Shown one piece after another: positions 47,901 through 55,592 of a DNA stretch of 64,000 nucleotides. The notes under the pieces were generated by a model that was not told where the DNA came from, ran no database searches, and was given only the letters and a program-made list of their open reading frames with translations. The stretch covers positions 439,618 through 503,617 of the forward strand of contig NZ_CP026530.1 in the NCBI RefSeq assembly GCF_004006315.1, written 5' to 3'. Numbering within the stretch: the first letter of the stretch is position 1; each line of letters begins with the position of its first letter. The position numbers were made by a program, and so were the translations under genes. The stretch is from Nautilia sp. PV-1. GTDB taxonomy: Bacteria > Campylobacterota > Campylobacteria > Campylobacterales > Nautiliaceae.

Positions 47901-48546
47901 AAATTTATATGTTGGTTATAAAGGCGAGCCGATAATAAAAAACGCAAATTTTAAAATATATACCAAGGATTTCGTTTTTTTAACGGGTGTCAGCGGAAGC
48001 GGAAAAACTACTATAATCAAATCCCTATACGGAGAAGTTCCTGTTTTTAACGGTTCTTTAAACGTTGGCGGAATAGAGCTTAACAATATTAAAAAATCGA
48101 AACTTTCATATCTTAGAAAATATCTGGGAGTGGTGTTTCAGGATTATAAGCTTATACCGGAATGGACGATTCTAAAAAACGTTATGCTTCCTATGCTGAT
48201 AGCCGGAATAGATAAAAAAACGGCCGAAGAAGAGGCTATTAAACTTTTAAATAAAGTAAAGCTTTCGCATAAACTGGATAAATATCCGGCTGAACTGAGC
48301 GGAGGCGAGCAGCAAAGGGCTGCGATTGCAAGAGCTATAATACACGATCCTGTTATGATTTTGGCGGATGAGCCTATTTCCGGGCTTGATGAATATTCGG
48401 CGAATCTTGTAATGGAGCTGTTTATAATGGCAAACAGGGAAAAAGACATAACTATTATGATAGCTTCGCATTCGCTTCCTCAGACATTTGATATTAACTA
48501 CAGACAAATACACCTTGAAAAAGGAACTCTTTATGAACTCTCTTAA
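47878..48546 (+). CDS. ftsE: Cell-division ABC ATPase FtsE
   Basis: 222 residues. Walker A GVSGSGKTTIIKS, Q-loop VFQDYKLIPEWT, signature LSGGEQQRAAIARA and Walker B MILADEPISGLDE. With FtsX it forms the divisome complex that switches on periplasmic amidase activators. The gene overlaps trmB (23 nt) and ftsX (14 nt), so expression is tightly coupled. The EnvC-like gene follows ftsX. Confidence 0.94.
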   Translation: MGVLVEAKNLYVGYKGEPIIKNANFKIYTKDFVFLTGVSGSGKTTIIKSLYGEVPVFNGSLNVGGIELNNIKKSKLSYLRKYLGVVFQDYKLIPEWTILKNVMLPMLIAGIDKKTAEEEAIKLLNKVKLSHKLDKYPAELSGGEQQRAAIARAIIHDPVMILADEPISGLDEYSANLVMELFIMANREKDITIMIASHSLPQTFDINYRQIHLEKGTLYELS

Positions 48547-49318
48547 AAGCCATTTTGCCCTTATCCTGGCACTTGTGTCTATACTTTTAAGTATATTTTT
48601 ATTTAGACTGTTTAATGATATACTTCATCAGTACCAGCAGAATATTTTAAACAATTATTCAATTGTTGTAGTAAGCGACAAAGAAATAACCCATCTGGAT
48701 ATAAAAGATATAGGAAAAATTGAAAAAATAGATATATCCAGGCAGCTCAATTATATGAAAAGGAAGTTTAAAAACATTAATCTTGATGAAATTAAAATGC
48801 CTTATTTTTACAGACTTAAATTAAAAACACTTCCTTCTCCTAAAAAACTCAGCGATATAGAAGATACGCTTAAAAGCTATCCTTATATTAAAAGAGTTTT
48901 GACATACCGTTCTTCACAGACGAAAATTTACAATTTGTTAATGCTTTTGAAAATAACAAGTAACGTGTTTATGGTTATTATAGCAGTGCTCGGATTTTTA
49001 CTGATTATCAAGCAGCTTGAAGTATGGCGTCTTGAACATAATGAAAGAATGTATATTATGGAGCTTTTCGGTGCGCCTTTCTGGTTCAGAGGGGCAGCGC
49101 TTTTCAAAATTGCTTTTATTGATTCTATAATTGCTTTAATTTTTACTGTCGCTATAATTTTTTATATGGAAAATTCAATTTATTTTCAAGCGGTTATGAG
49201 AGATTTAAATATTACATCCGGGCTTGATTTACAAAAAGAAATTTTAATACTTTTAATTGTCAGTCTTTCTATTTCGTTTATTTCATCGATAGTAGTAGTA
49301 ATCGGAAGGAAAAAATGA
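48533..49318 (+). CDS. ftsX: Cell-division membrane protein FtsX
   Basis: 261 residues from ATG 48533 (MNSLKSHFALILALVSILLS), preceded by AAAAAGGAA; an in-frame TTG 15 codons earlier lies in ftsE and is unlikely. Four membrane spans (about 8-28, 140-162, 185-210, 225-255) with an extracytoplasmic loop between the first two match FtsX. It transmits FtsE ATPase state to the periplasmic coiled-coil activator encoded next. Confidence 0.9.
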   Translation: MNSLKSHFALILALVSILLSIFLFRLFNDILHQYQQNILNNYSIVVVSDKEITHLDIKDIGKIEKIDISRQLNYMKRKFKNINLDEIKMPYFYRLKLKTLPSPKKLSDIEDTLKSYPYIKRVLTYRSSQTKIYNLLMLLKITSNVFMVIIAVLGFLLIIKQLEVWRLEHNERMYIMELFGAPFWFRGAALFKIAFIDSIIALIFTVAIIFYMENSIYFQAVMRDLNITSGLDLQKEILILLIVSLSISFISSIVVVIGRKK

Positions 49319-50433
49319 AAAGAATAGTTTTATTGATTGTTTTTTCGGTTTTTGTCTTTGCTTCTGTTACTTCCACTAAAAAAGAGCTTAGATACACTTC
49401 TTATAAAATTGCCAAAATGAATAAAAAGCTGGATAACCTGGCCAGACAGATTTTGTCAAAAGAGCGTCAGATAGAACTTTTGAATAAAAAAGAAAAAGAC
49501 GTCCAAACCGATATCAATACATTACAGCAGCAGTTGAAAAACTCAAACAGAACATTAAACGAGCTGACAGATCTTGCCAAAGGTTTAAACAGAAAAAAAG
49601 AGGATATAAAAGCGGAAGTGATTAAATTTATTTCTCAGAATTATTACCTTGATACGAAACAAATAGATTCTCTGAATGACCTCATTTACAGTGAAATAAA
49701 TAAAAAAGCGCTTGAGCTTTATTCCAGACAGATATCAAATCTGCTTTTCCAGTATAAAAAAATTGATAAAAATCTTGCAAGCACCAATAAAAAAATTTAC
49801 GATATCAAATCCAAACAGGCTGTTCTAATAAAAAAAAGAAACGAACTCGCCAAACTGAGAAGAGAAAAAGTCATAGAGCTTGCTTCTTTGAAAAAACAAA
49901 AAGAAGACTATAAAAAGAAACTTCTTTCTATGATAAGAAAACAGCAGAGTTTGAGAAAAAAACTGCAGGAACTTAAAATTGTTAAAAAAAGAACCCCTCA
50001 GATTAACGTCAAAAAAGTGGGATCTGTATATTTTAAGCCTAAAACGGCAACTTACAAAGGAAGAAAAACCATTCCTCCGGTATACGGCAAAGTAATTAAA
50101 AAGTTCGGTTCATACATTGATCCTATTTACAAAATAAGAATATATAACGATTCCATTACAATAAAAACAAAGCCGAATTCCGTTGTCAGATCCATTATGA
50201 GTGGTCAAGTGGTTTATATAGGCGATAACGGGGACAGGAAAGTTGTTTTTATAAAACACCCGGGCAATTTATTCAGTGTTTATGCGAATCTTATAAAAGT
50301 TTCGCCGCTTCTTAGAAAAGGAAGTTACGTAAAAAGAGGACAGATAATAGCAAGGGTGAAAAACTCCCTTGAATTTGAAGTAACGTATAAAGACAAGCCT
50401 ATTAATCCTCTTAAGGTTATAAGGTTGCGTTAA
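49315..50433 (+). CDS. EnvC-like coiled-coil protein with degenerate M23 domain
   Basis: 372 residues. Signal peptide, then a long coiled coil (about 20-240) and a LytM/M23 domain (about 250-370). In active M23 enzymes the zinc is held by HxxxD and HxH; here the corresponding segments read YKIRIYN and SLEFE, and the YAH position is YAN, so no zinc site remains. That is how E. coli EnvC, an amidase activator without hydrolase activity, looks. Overlaps ftsX by 4 nt; the likely target is the AmiC-type amidase at 37731-39056. Confidence 0.9.
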   Translation: MKRIVLLIVFSVFVFASVTSTKKELRYTSYKIAKMNKKLDNLARQILSKERQIELLNKKEKDVQTDINTLQQQLKNSNRTLNELTDLAKGLNRKKEDIKAEVIKFISQNYYLDTKQIDSLNDLIYSEINKKALELYSRQISNLLFQYKKIDKNLASTNKKIYDIKSKQAVLIKKRNELAKLRREKVIELASLKKQKEDYKKKLLSMIRKQQSLRKKLQELKIVKKRTPQINVKKVGSVYFKPKTATYKGRKTIPPVYGKVIKKFGSYIDPIYKIRIYNDSITIKTKPNSVVRSIMSGQVVYIGDNGDRKVVFIKHPGNLFSVYANLIKVSPLLRKGSYVKRGQIIARVKNSLEFEVTYKDKPINPLKVIRLR

Positions 50434-50436
50434 AAC

Positions 50437-50465
50437 TTGACAAAACAGTTCATTTTAACTAAAAT
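50437..50465 (+). promoter_or_regulatory. Sigma-70 promoter of rho
   Basis: TTGACA (50437-50442), 17-nt spacer, TAAAAT (50460-50465): a nearly perfect promoter, unusual in Campylobacterota where -35 boxes are rarely conserved. It gives a leader of about 45 nt before the rho ATG at 50516 and shows rho is not solely dependent on the ftsE operon. Confidence 0.7.
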
Positions 50466-50515
50466 CGCAAAACCAAAACACTTCTATTTACTACATTAAT
50501 CTTACAAGGATATTT

Positions 50516-51838
50516 ATGGAAAACGAAAATCAAAATACCGCAAATAACGGTAATAATAAGAAACAGAGAACTCATATACCGGTTGAAGGGTATACAATTG
50601 AAGATTTAAGAAGCAAACCTACAGAAGAGCTTATTAAAATTGCAAACGAACTTCATGTTGAGAATCCTCAGGAATTTAAACGTCAGGATTTGATGTTTGA
50701 AATTTTAAAGGCTCAGGTGGCGCAGGGCGGATATCTGCTCTTTACCGGTATACTTGAGGTAATGCCTGACGGATACGGATTTTTAAGAAGTATCGGAGGG
50801 AACTTTGAAAACTCTTTAAACGACGTATATGTTTCTCAGACACAAATAAGAAGATTTGCCCTAAGAACGGGTGACATCGTAACGGGACAGGTCAGACCGC
50901 CGAAAGACCAGGAAAAATATTACGCTCTTTTAAAAATTGAGGCTATTAATTATCTGCCTCCGGAAGAAGCCAAAAAAAGACCTCTTTTTGACAACCTGAC
51001 TCCGCTTTATCCTCAGGAAAGAATAAAACTCGAATACGAGCCTACAAAACTCACAGGAAGGGTTTTGGATCTGTTTGCTCCTATCGGAAAAGGGCAAAGG
51101 GGTCTTATTGTTGCGCCTCCTAGAAGCGGTAAAACCGTATTTTTAAAAGAAATAGCCCATGGTATTACTAAAAACCATTCTGAAATCGAATTAATGGTTT
51201 TACTTGTTGACGAAAGACCGGAAGAAGTTACGGATATGCAAAGAAGTGTAAAAGGCGAAGTGTTTTCATCTACGTTTGACAAACCCGCTCAAAACCATGT
51301 CAGAGTTGCGGAGCTTGTTATCGAAAAAGCCAAAAGAATGGTTGAAATGGGCAAAGACGTTGTAATTTTACTCGATTCAATCACAAGGCTTGCAAGAGCA
51401 TACAACACAGTTACTCCCGCAAGCGGTAAGGTGTTAAGCGGCGGTGTAGACGCAAACGCTCTTCATAAACCTAAAAGATTCTTCGGTGCTGCCAGAAACA
51501 TCGAAGAAGGCGGAAGTCTTACTATCATAGCCACGGCTCTTATTGAAACCGGCAGTAAAATGGATGAGGTTATTTTTGAAGAATTTAAAGGTACGGGTAA
51601 TATGGAAGCTGTTCTTAGTCGAAGAATTGCCGATAGAAGAATTTATCCTGCGATTGACCTGCTTAAATCCGGAACAAGAAAAGAAGAACTTCTTTTAACT
51701 CCTGAAGAACTTGCTAAAGTATGGGCGATTAGAAACATTATTTCGGAAATGGATGAAATAGAAGCGCTTAAACTTATGTATTCAAAAATGCTCAAAACCA
51801 AAAACAATCAGGAGTTCTTAAGTATAATAAATGAATAG
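50516..51838 (+). CDS. rho: Transcription termination factor Rho
   Basis: 440 residues. RNA-dependent hexameric helicase. N-terminal Rho_N and cold-shock-like RNA-binding domain (about 20-135; [19 protein letters not shown]), then the RecA-type ATPase: Walker A APPRSGKT, Walker [18 protein letters not shown]-loop [31 protein letters not shown]. Full length, all key residues intact. It overlaps murI by 8 nt. Confidence 0.97.
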   Translation: MENENQNTANNGNNKKQRTHIPVEGYTIEDLRSKPTEELIKIANELHVENPQEFKRQDLMFEILKAQVAQGGYLLFTGILEVMPDGYGFLRSIGGNFENSLNDVYVSQTQIRRFALRTGDIVTGQVRPPKDQEKYYALLKIEAINYLPPEEAKKRPLFDNLTPLYPQERIKLEYEPTKLTGRVLDLFAPIGKGQRGLIVAPPRSGKTVFLKEIAHGITKNHSEIELMVLLVDERPEEVTDMQRSVKGEVFSSTFDKPAQNHVRVAELVIEKAKRMVEMGKDVVILLDSITRLARAYNTVTPASGKVLSGGVDANALHKPKRFFGAARNIEEGGSLTIIATALIETGSKMDEVIFEEFKGTGNMEAVLSRRIADRRIYPAIDLLKSGTRKEELLLTPEELAKVWAIRNIISEMDEIEALKLMYSKMLKTKNNQEFLSIINE

Positions 51839-52568
51839 ATGCGGAGTATTTGACAGCGGAATAGGGGGCTTGAGCGTAGCCTCCGAAATTCTTAAATCCA
51901 GACTGTTCGATGAAATAATTTATTTCGGAGATACGGCCAGGGTACCGTACGGAAACAAAAACGAATCTACAATAATAAGATATTCCCTCGAAGCTCTCGA
52001 ATTTCTTAAAAATTTCGATATTGATTTTTTGGTTGTCGCATGTAATTCGGCAAGTTCCGTTGCCATTGAGGAATTAAGACGCGAAGCAGGGTTTCCTGTT
52101 GTAGGAGTTATAGAAGCCGGAGTAAAGGCTTTAAATGCTGAAAAAGAAGCAAATATTCTGTTAACAGGAACTAAAAGAACAATCAACAGTAACAAATATC
52201 AGTCTATGCTTAAAAAGCTTGATTATAAAAATATTATATCAGTTGCGACTCCGCTGTTTGTTCCTTTGGTTGAAGAAGGGATTACAGAAGGTAAAATAGT
52301 TGATGAGGTTTTTGATCTGTATTTTAACGATATTGATAAAAACGGTATTGATTATGTGATACTAGGCTGTACTCATTATCCTTTTTTAGAAAAAAGTTTT
52401 CAAAAGTATTTTCCAAATGCCAAACTGATTCATTCAGGCCAGGCGATAGTCGAACTTCTCAAAAACGAATACGGTTTAAAAGAAAAATCGGACACCTCCA
52501 TTAAACTCTTCGCAAGCGACAATCCGGAAGAGCTAAGAAGCAAAGCAAAAGAGTGGCTTAATTTGTGA
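51831..52568 (+). CDS. murI: Glutamate racemase
   Basis: 245 residues; provides D-glutamate for peptidoglycan. Both catalytic cysteines are in context: VVACNSAS (first) and [10 protein letters not shown] (second), with [10 protein letters not shown] at the N-terminus. Normal length. The start overlaps the rho stop by 8 nt, so it is translated from the rho transcript. Confidence 0.96.
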   Translation: MNRCGVFDSGIGGLSVASEILKSRLFDEIIYFGDTARVPYGNKNESTIIRYSLEALEFLKNFDIDFLVVACNSASSVAIEELRREAGFPVVGVIEAGVKALNAEKEANILLTGTKRTINSNKYQSMLKKLDYKNIISVATPLFVPLVEEGITEGKIVDEVFDLYFNDIDKNGIDYVILGCTHYPFLEKSFQKYFPNAKLIHSGQAIVELLKNEYGLKEKSDTSIKLFASDNPEELRSKAKEWLNL

Positions 52569-52569
52569 T

Positions 52570-52589
52570 ATAATTATGTACATAATTAT
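52570..52589. promoter_or_regulatory. Palindromic operator of the yefM-yoeB module
   Basis: A perfect 20-bp palindrome, ATAATTATGTACATAATTAT, 14 nt before the antitoxin start and 1 nt after murI. Its centre is TGTACA (52577-52582), the core hexamer reported for YefM operators, so autoregulation by the antitoxin-toxin complex is likely. It also contains a possible -10 (TATAAT-like) box. Confidence 0.8.
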
Positions 52590-52603
52590 GTAAAGGATTG
52601 GCT

Positions 52604-52849
52604 ATGGAAGTAGTAACGATGAGTGAAGCCAGAAATAACCTTAAAGAAATTTTTGAAAAAGTTTATTTTAATCATGATGAAATAATCATACACAGAAAAG
52701 GAAAAGAAAGTGTTGTGATGATTTCTCTTGATGAATTCAACTCTTTAAAAGAAACCGAATATTTAATGAAAAACCAGGCAAACAGAGAGTGGATTAAAAA
52801 ATCCATAAACAATGCGAAATCAGGTAAAAAAATCTATAAAGAAATATAA
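52604..52849 (+). CDS. yefM: Antitoxin, YefM/Phd family
   Basis: 81 residues from ATG 52604, preceded by AAAGGA. Start MEVVTMSEARNNLKEIFEKV with IIHRKGKESVVMISLDEFNSLKETEYL is the Phd/YefM DNA-binding fold; the C-terminal 30 residues would wrap and block YoeB. It shares one nucleotide with the toxin gene (TAATG), the usual coupling. It sits right behind the palindromic operator. Confidence 0.93.
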   Translation: MEVVTMSEARNNLKEIFEKVYFNHDEIIIHRKGKESVVMISLDEFNSLKETEYLMKNQANREWIKKSINNAKSGKKIYKEI

Positions 52850-53106
52850 TGAAAATTGCTTTTACGCTTGAAGGCTGGGAAGATTATATATATTGGCAGA
52901 AAATTGATAAAAAAATTGTAAAAAAAATAAACGAATTGATTAAAGATATTAAAAGACATCCGTTTGAAGGTTTAGGCAAACCTGAAGCATTGAAATTTGA
53001 TTTTGCAGGATGTTATTCGAGAAGAATCAATCACGAACACAGACTGATATATATGATTGATGAAAATGAAGTTATAATAATCGCCTGCAGATATCATTAT
53101 CAGTAA
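52849..53106 (+). CDS. yoeB: mRNA-cleaving toxin, YoeB
   Basis: 85 residues. YoeB cleaves mRNA in the ribosomal A site. It has the length of E. coli YoeB (84) and catalytic residues at the same numbers: Glu46, Arg65, His83, Tyr84 (KPEALKF, NHEHRLIY, CRYHYQ). The toxin therefore looks functional. Its stop overlaps, tail to tail, the end of the frameshifted toxin gene on the other strand. Confidence 0.94.
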   Translation: MKIAFTLEGWEDYIYWQKIDKKIVKKINELIKDIKRHPFEGLGKPEALKFDFAGCYSRRINHEHRLIYMIDENEVIIIACRYHYQ

Positions 53107-53373
53107 ATTTCTTCATCTTTCCCAATATCTATTAAAAAAATTTTTCATCTATTACGATAAAATCTATAATTATTCTGTATCTCATATCTATTGAAACTGA
53201 ATAAAATTCATGCATTTTGCCTTTTAGTTTATGAAGTCTTAGAGAAGGATGAAAAGGGTTTGCTTCTAATAAATAAATTGTTTTTTCATATTTTTTAAAA
53301 ATTTCAGGATGTTTTTTTTTAAAAACTTTTTTAGTTTTCTTTTGTATGTTTTGGTTTCAATTAATTTAAACAT
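53100..53373 (-). pseudogene. RelE-superfamily toxin broken by two homopolymer frameshifts
   Basis: The minus strand from ATG 53373 begins MFKLIETKTYKRKLKKFLKK, and then the frame is lost at a run of nine A (53312-53320). Adding one A restores HPEIFKKYEKTIYLLEANPF and LRLHKLKGKMHEFYSVS, typical of RelE/StbE-type mRNA interferases. A second break is a run of seven T near 53135; one more T would restore FLIDIGKDEEIY and a stop at 53100-53102. Start overlaps the antitoxin gene by 8 nt. Either a decayed toxin, a phase-variable one, or sequencing error in homopolymers. Confidence 0.8.
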
Positions 53374-53626
53374 TTAATTCTTCTTTTAAAGATTCGATAT
53401 GTTCTTTTGTACTTAAAACTTTATAGTCTCCATTTTTATAATCTTCCATTACCTCTTTATAAGCAAGCTCAAGCTCTTTCATTCTAAGCTCTTCGTATCT
53501 TTTTATATCCATAACTACGAATTTCTTTTTATCCCTGAATGTTATTACTATTTCATTGAATTTTTTAAGCATTTCATCAAAAATTGAAACGCCTCTTTTT
53601 TTTACTTCGTTAGCGCTGATAGTCAT
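53366..53626 (-). CDS. Antitoxin, Phd/YefM-like, of the second module
   Basis: 86 residues. MTISANEVKKRGVSIFDEML ... IVITFRDKKKFVVMDIKRYEELRMKELELAY has the Phd/RelB-type DNA-binding beginning and a charged helical C-terminus that would bind the toxin. The reading frame is intact although its toxin partner directly downstream is frameshifted. It has AAAGGAACGT before ATG and an inverted repeat just upstream. Confidence 0.82.
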   Translation of the reverse strand: MTISANEVKKRGVSIFDEMLKKFNEIVITFRDKKKFVVMDIKRYEELRMKELELAYKEVMEDYKNGDYKVLSTKEHIESLKEELNV

Positions 53627-53636
53627 ACGTTCCTTT

Positions 53637-53648
53637 AAAAGTACTTTT
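53637..53648. promoter_or_regulatory. Putative operator of the second antitoxin
   Basis: The perfect 12-bp palindrome AAAAGTACTTTT, 10 nt upstream of the antitoxin start on the minus strand, with a TATACAAT-like -10 region (53655-53662) beyond it. It shares the GTAC centre with the yefM operator, suggesting autoregulation. Based on symmetry and position only. Confidence 0.5.
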
Positions 53649-53668
53649 TAAAGTATTGTATAAGTATT

Positions 53669-54304
53669 TTAATTTTTGTCAAGTTTAAAAATCTGAGGTT
53701 TAACTACCACTTCATGCATAACGATATTTTTCGGTGCTTCAATTATATCTTTGACTATTTTGGCTATATCTTCAGGTTTAATGTGTGCGAGTTCGTCGGA
53801 TGAAGGTTTGAAATAAGTGTTTTTATGAAAATTTGTAAGTGTCATATCCGGCAGTATAGTACATACTTTTACACCGTATTTTCTTACTTCTTCAAACAGT
53901 GAAGTGCCGAAATGCCTCAAAGCCGCTTTTGTAGCGCCGTAGACGACACCTTGACGTGCCGGGTGGATTGCTGAAGTGGAAGAGATGTTTATTATAAAAC
54001 CTCTGTTTTTTTTGATGTCTTTAAGATGGTTTTTGGTAATAATCATAGGTGCTAAAAAGTTAACGTTTATCATTTCTTCTATTTTGTCTATTCCGATATC
54101 CTCAAACTGCCCGAAATAACCGGTTCCGGCATTATGTATTATTCCGTAAACGTCTTCAAACTTTAGATCTTTTAATGTGTTTATGTCATTGAAATCTATT
54201 TTCTTATCACAGTTTCTGCAAAGTGTTATTATTTCGTAATCTGCAAGTGTTTCTTTTATAGCTCTTCCTATTCCGCTGCTTGCACCGGTAAGAAGTATTT
54301 TCAT
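53669..54304 (-). CDS. Short-chain dehydrogenase/reductase
   Basis: 211 residues. Classical SDR with the NAD(P) motif TGASSGIGRAI (6-16), NNAG-equivalent IIHNAGTGYFG, catalytic Ser in INISSTSAIHP and YxxxK as YGATKAALRHFG. The substrate loop is short. Cytosolic, substrate unknown. It stands alone between the toxin-antitoxin pair and a repeat-rich gap. Confidence 0.9.
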   Translation of the reverse strand: MKILLTGASSGIGRAIKETLADYEIITLCRNCDKKIDFNDINTLKDLKFEDVYGIIHNAGTGYFGQFEDIGIDKIEEMINVNFLAPMIITKNHLKDIKKNRGFIINISSTSAIHPARQGVVYGATKAALRHFGTSLFEEVRKYGVKVCTILPDMTLTNFHKNTYFKPSSDELAHIKPEDIAKIVKDIIEAPKNIVMHEVVVKPQIFKLDKN

Positions 54305-54486
54305 TTATTGCCTTTTTATTTTTTAATTCTCTTATTAAGAAATTATACATAATTTATATACTTATTTAGTGTCTGGCGTTATCCCAGCTATTATTATTTT
54401 ATTGAGTTAACGATTGAGTTGTTGTGTGTTGAATCCTGTGTTTAAAATTTAAATTCTTAGATGTTATTTTCAAACCGTTAATTATA

Positions 54487-54549
54487 AACCATAAACCATC
54501 AACTATCGACTGTTGTCTATCAATTATCAACTATCAACTATCTACTATC
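54487..54549 (-). repeat. Heptamer array overlapping the end of the radical SAM gene
   Basis: Nine in-register heptamers read on the plus strand: AACCATA, AACCATC, AACTATC, GACTGTT, GTCTATC, AATTATC, AACTATC, AACTATC, TACTATC. Reverse complement of the unit is GATAGTT, the family seen at 44514 and 59608. The stop of the radical SAM gene (54534-54536) is inside a unit, and its last residues (IVDS) are array-encoded. The rest of the 54305-54486 gap shows no gene. Confidence 0.8.
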
Positions 54550-55451
54550 AGCTCCCTCACATACTCGATAATCTCTTTTTCATCCCTGTATCTGGCTTCG
54601 CCCTGTTTGATTTCATACGGGTACCATGTAACTTCGCTTAAATTAATTTTGCGCAGGCGTTTTAAAAAATCTTTATTCATTCTAAATGCACCGATTTCTA
54701 TGTTGATTTTTGAGAGGTCTATTTCGCTTTTCAGATATTCAATAAAGTTTTTATAAATTTCTTTGAAATTTTCTGTTTTTATTACAGGGTCTATTGCTAT
54801 TTCTACATTGTATCCTTTATCGATTGCAAGCTTAAGGGCTTTTATGCGTTTTTCTAAATTTGGCGCTTTTTTTTCGAATCTGTTTATTTCAACAGGCGAG
54901 AGTGAAAATCCAAGCAGAAAGTTTGGCGGGGGATTATCCGGAAGTCTATGTGTATTCGCAGATTTTGTGCGGCTTTCTATTAATAAATCGGGGCATTTTG
55001 CGGCTAATTCAATCCACTTTTTGTGAAAAGGATAAATCCCTTCAAAAGCAAGCAAGTCCGATTCGTAGCTTATTGCTATATATGCGTTTTTAAGTTTTTC
55101 GGCTTCTTTGATAAAATCGTCTTCGTTTACGAAAACAACGGGATATCCGCACGGATACATGCCTCCTATGTAGCAGTATTCGCAGTTATAGACACATCCG
55201 AGTATCTGTGTTGAATAGTAGAAATTTTCATATCCTCTGCTGTTGCAAAAACCGCTGCCTTTATATAAAAATTTATCTTTTTTTTCGGCTAATATAAGTA
55301 CATTTTTATTCTTTTGCCAGTTAAAATCCTGATGAGAGCGGTTAAAAATATCTTTGTAATGGTTTATCAATATAATTTTTGGGTTAAATTTACCGATTAT
55401 TTGCTGTGTAATAGGAAAACTGAGAACTTTTTTTTCTATATAGCAGATCAA
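54534..55451 (-). CDS. Spore-photoproduct-lyase-like radical SAM protein
   Basis: 305 residues. The radical SAM cluster motif CxxxCxxC is CVYNCEYC (Cys86, 90, 93), followed by Y-GGMYPCGYPV; SESD-like IAISYESDLLAFEG, LIESRTKS and GFSLSPVEINRFEKKAPNLEKRIKAL fit the SplB family (COG1533). In spore formers SplB repairs thymine dimers; Campylobacterota do not sporulate, so the substrate here is probably another DNA or RNA lesion, or something else. The C-terminal residues and stop come from a heptamer array. Confidence 0.88.
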   Translation of the reverse strand: MICYIEKKVLSFPITQQIIGKFNPKIILINHYKDIFNRSHQDFNWQKNKNVLILAEKKDKFLYKGSGFCNSRGYENFYYSTQILGCVYNCEYCYIGGMYPCGYPVVFVNEDDFIKEAEKLKNAYIAISYESDLLAFEGIYPFHKKWIELAAKCPDLLIESRTKSANTHRLPDNPPPNFLLGFSLSPVEINRFEKKAPNLEKRIKALKLAIDKGYNVEIAIDPVIKTENFKEIYKNFIEYLKSEIDLSKINIEIGAFRMNKDFLKRLRKINLSEVTWYPYEIKQGEARYRDEKEIIEYVRELIVDS

Positions 55452-55528
55452 ATTTTGCCTTTTTAAAGAATTATATTACAACTCTTTTACATTTGTTAAT
55501 ATAAGTATTTATTTAATTATATAGAATT

Positions 55529-55556
55529 TTGTAATTTTATTAAAAAATTGTATAAT
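55529..55556 (+). promoter_or_regulatory. Promoter of the large exported protein gene
   Basis: TTGTAA (55529-55534), 16-nt spacer, TATAAT (55551-55556), 36 nt before the ATG; the Shine-Dalgarno is TAAAGG. The 141-nt divergent gap toward the radical SAM gene holds nothing else I can identify. Confidence 0.5.
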
Positions 55557-55592
55557 GTATATAGTAAATTAAGATTAATATAAAGGTATATT

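Noticed and set aside
54369-54395. TAGCTGGG word shared between 44611-44618 and (inverted) the 54305-54486 gap as a repeat
   Set aside because: Only eight bases agree; the surrounding sequences do not align well enough to claim a repeat.
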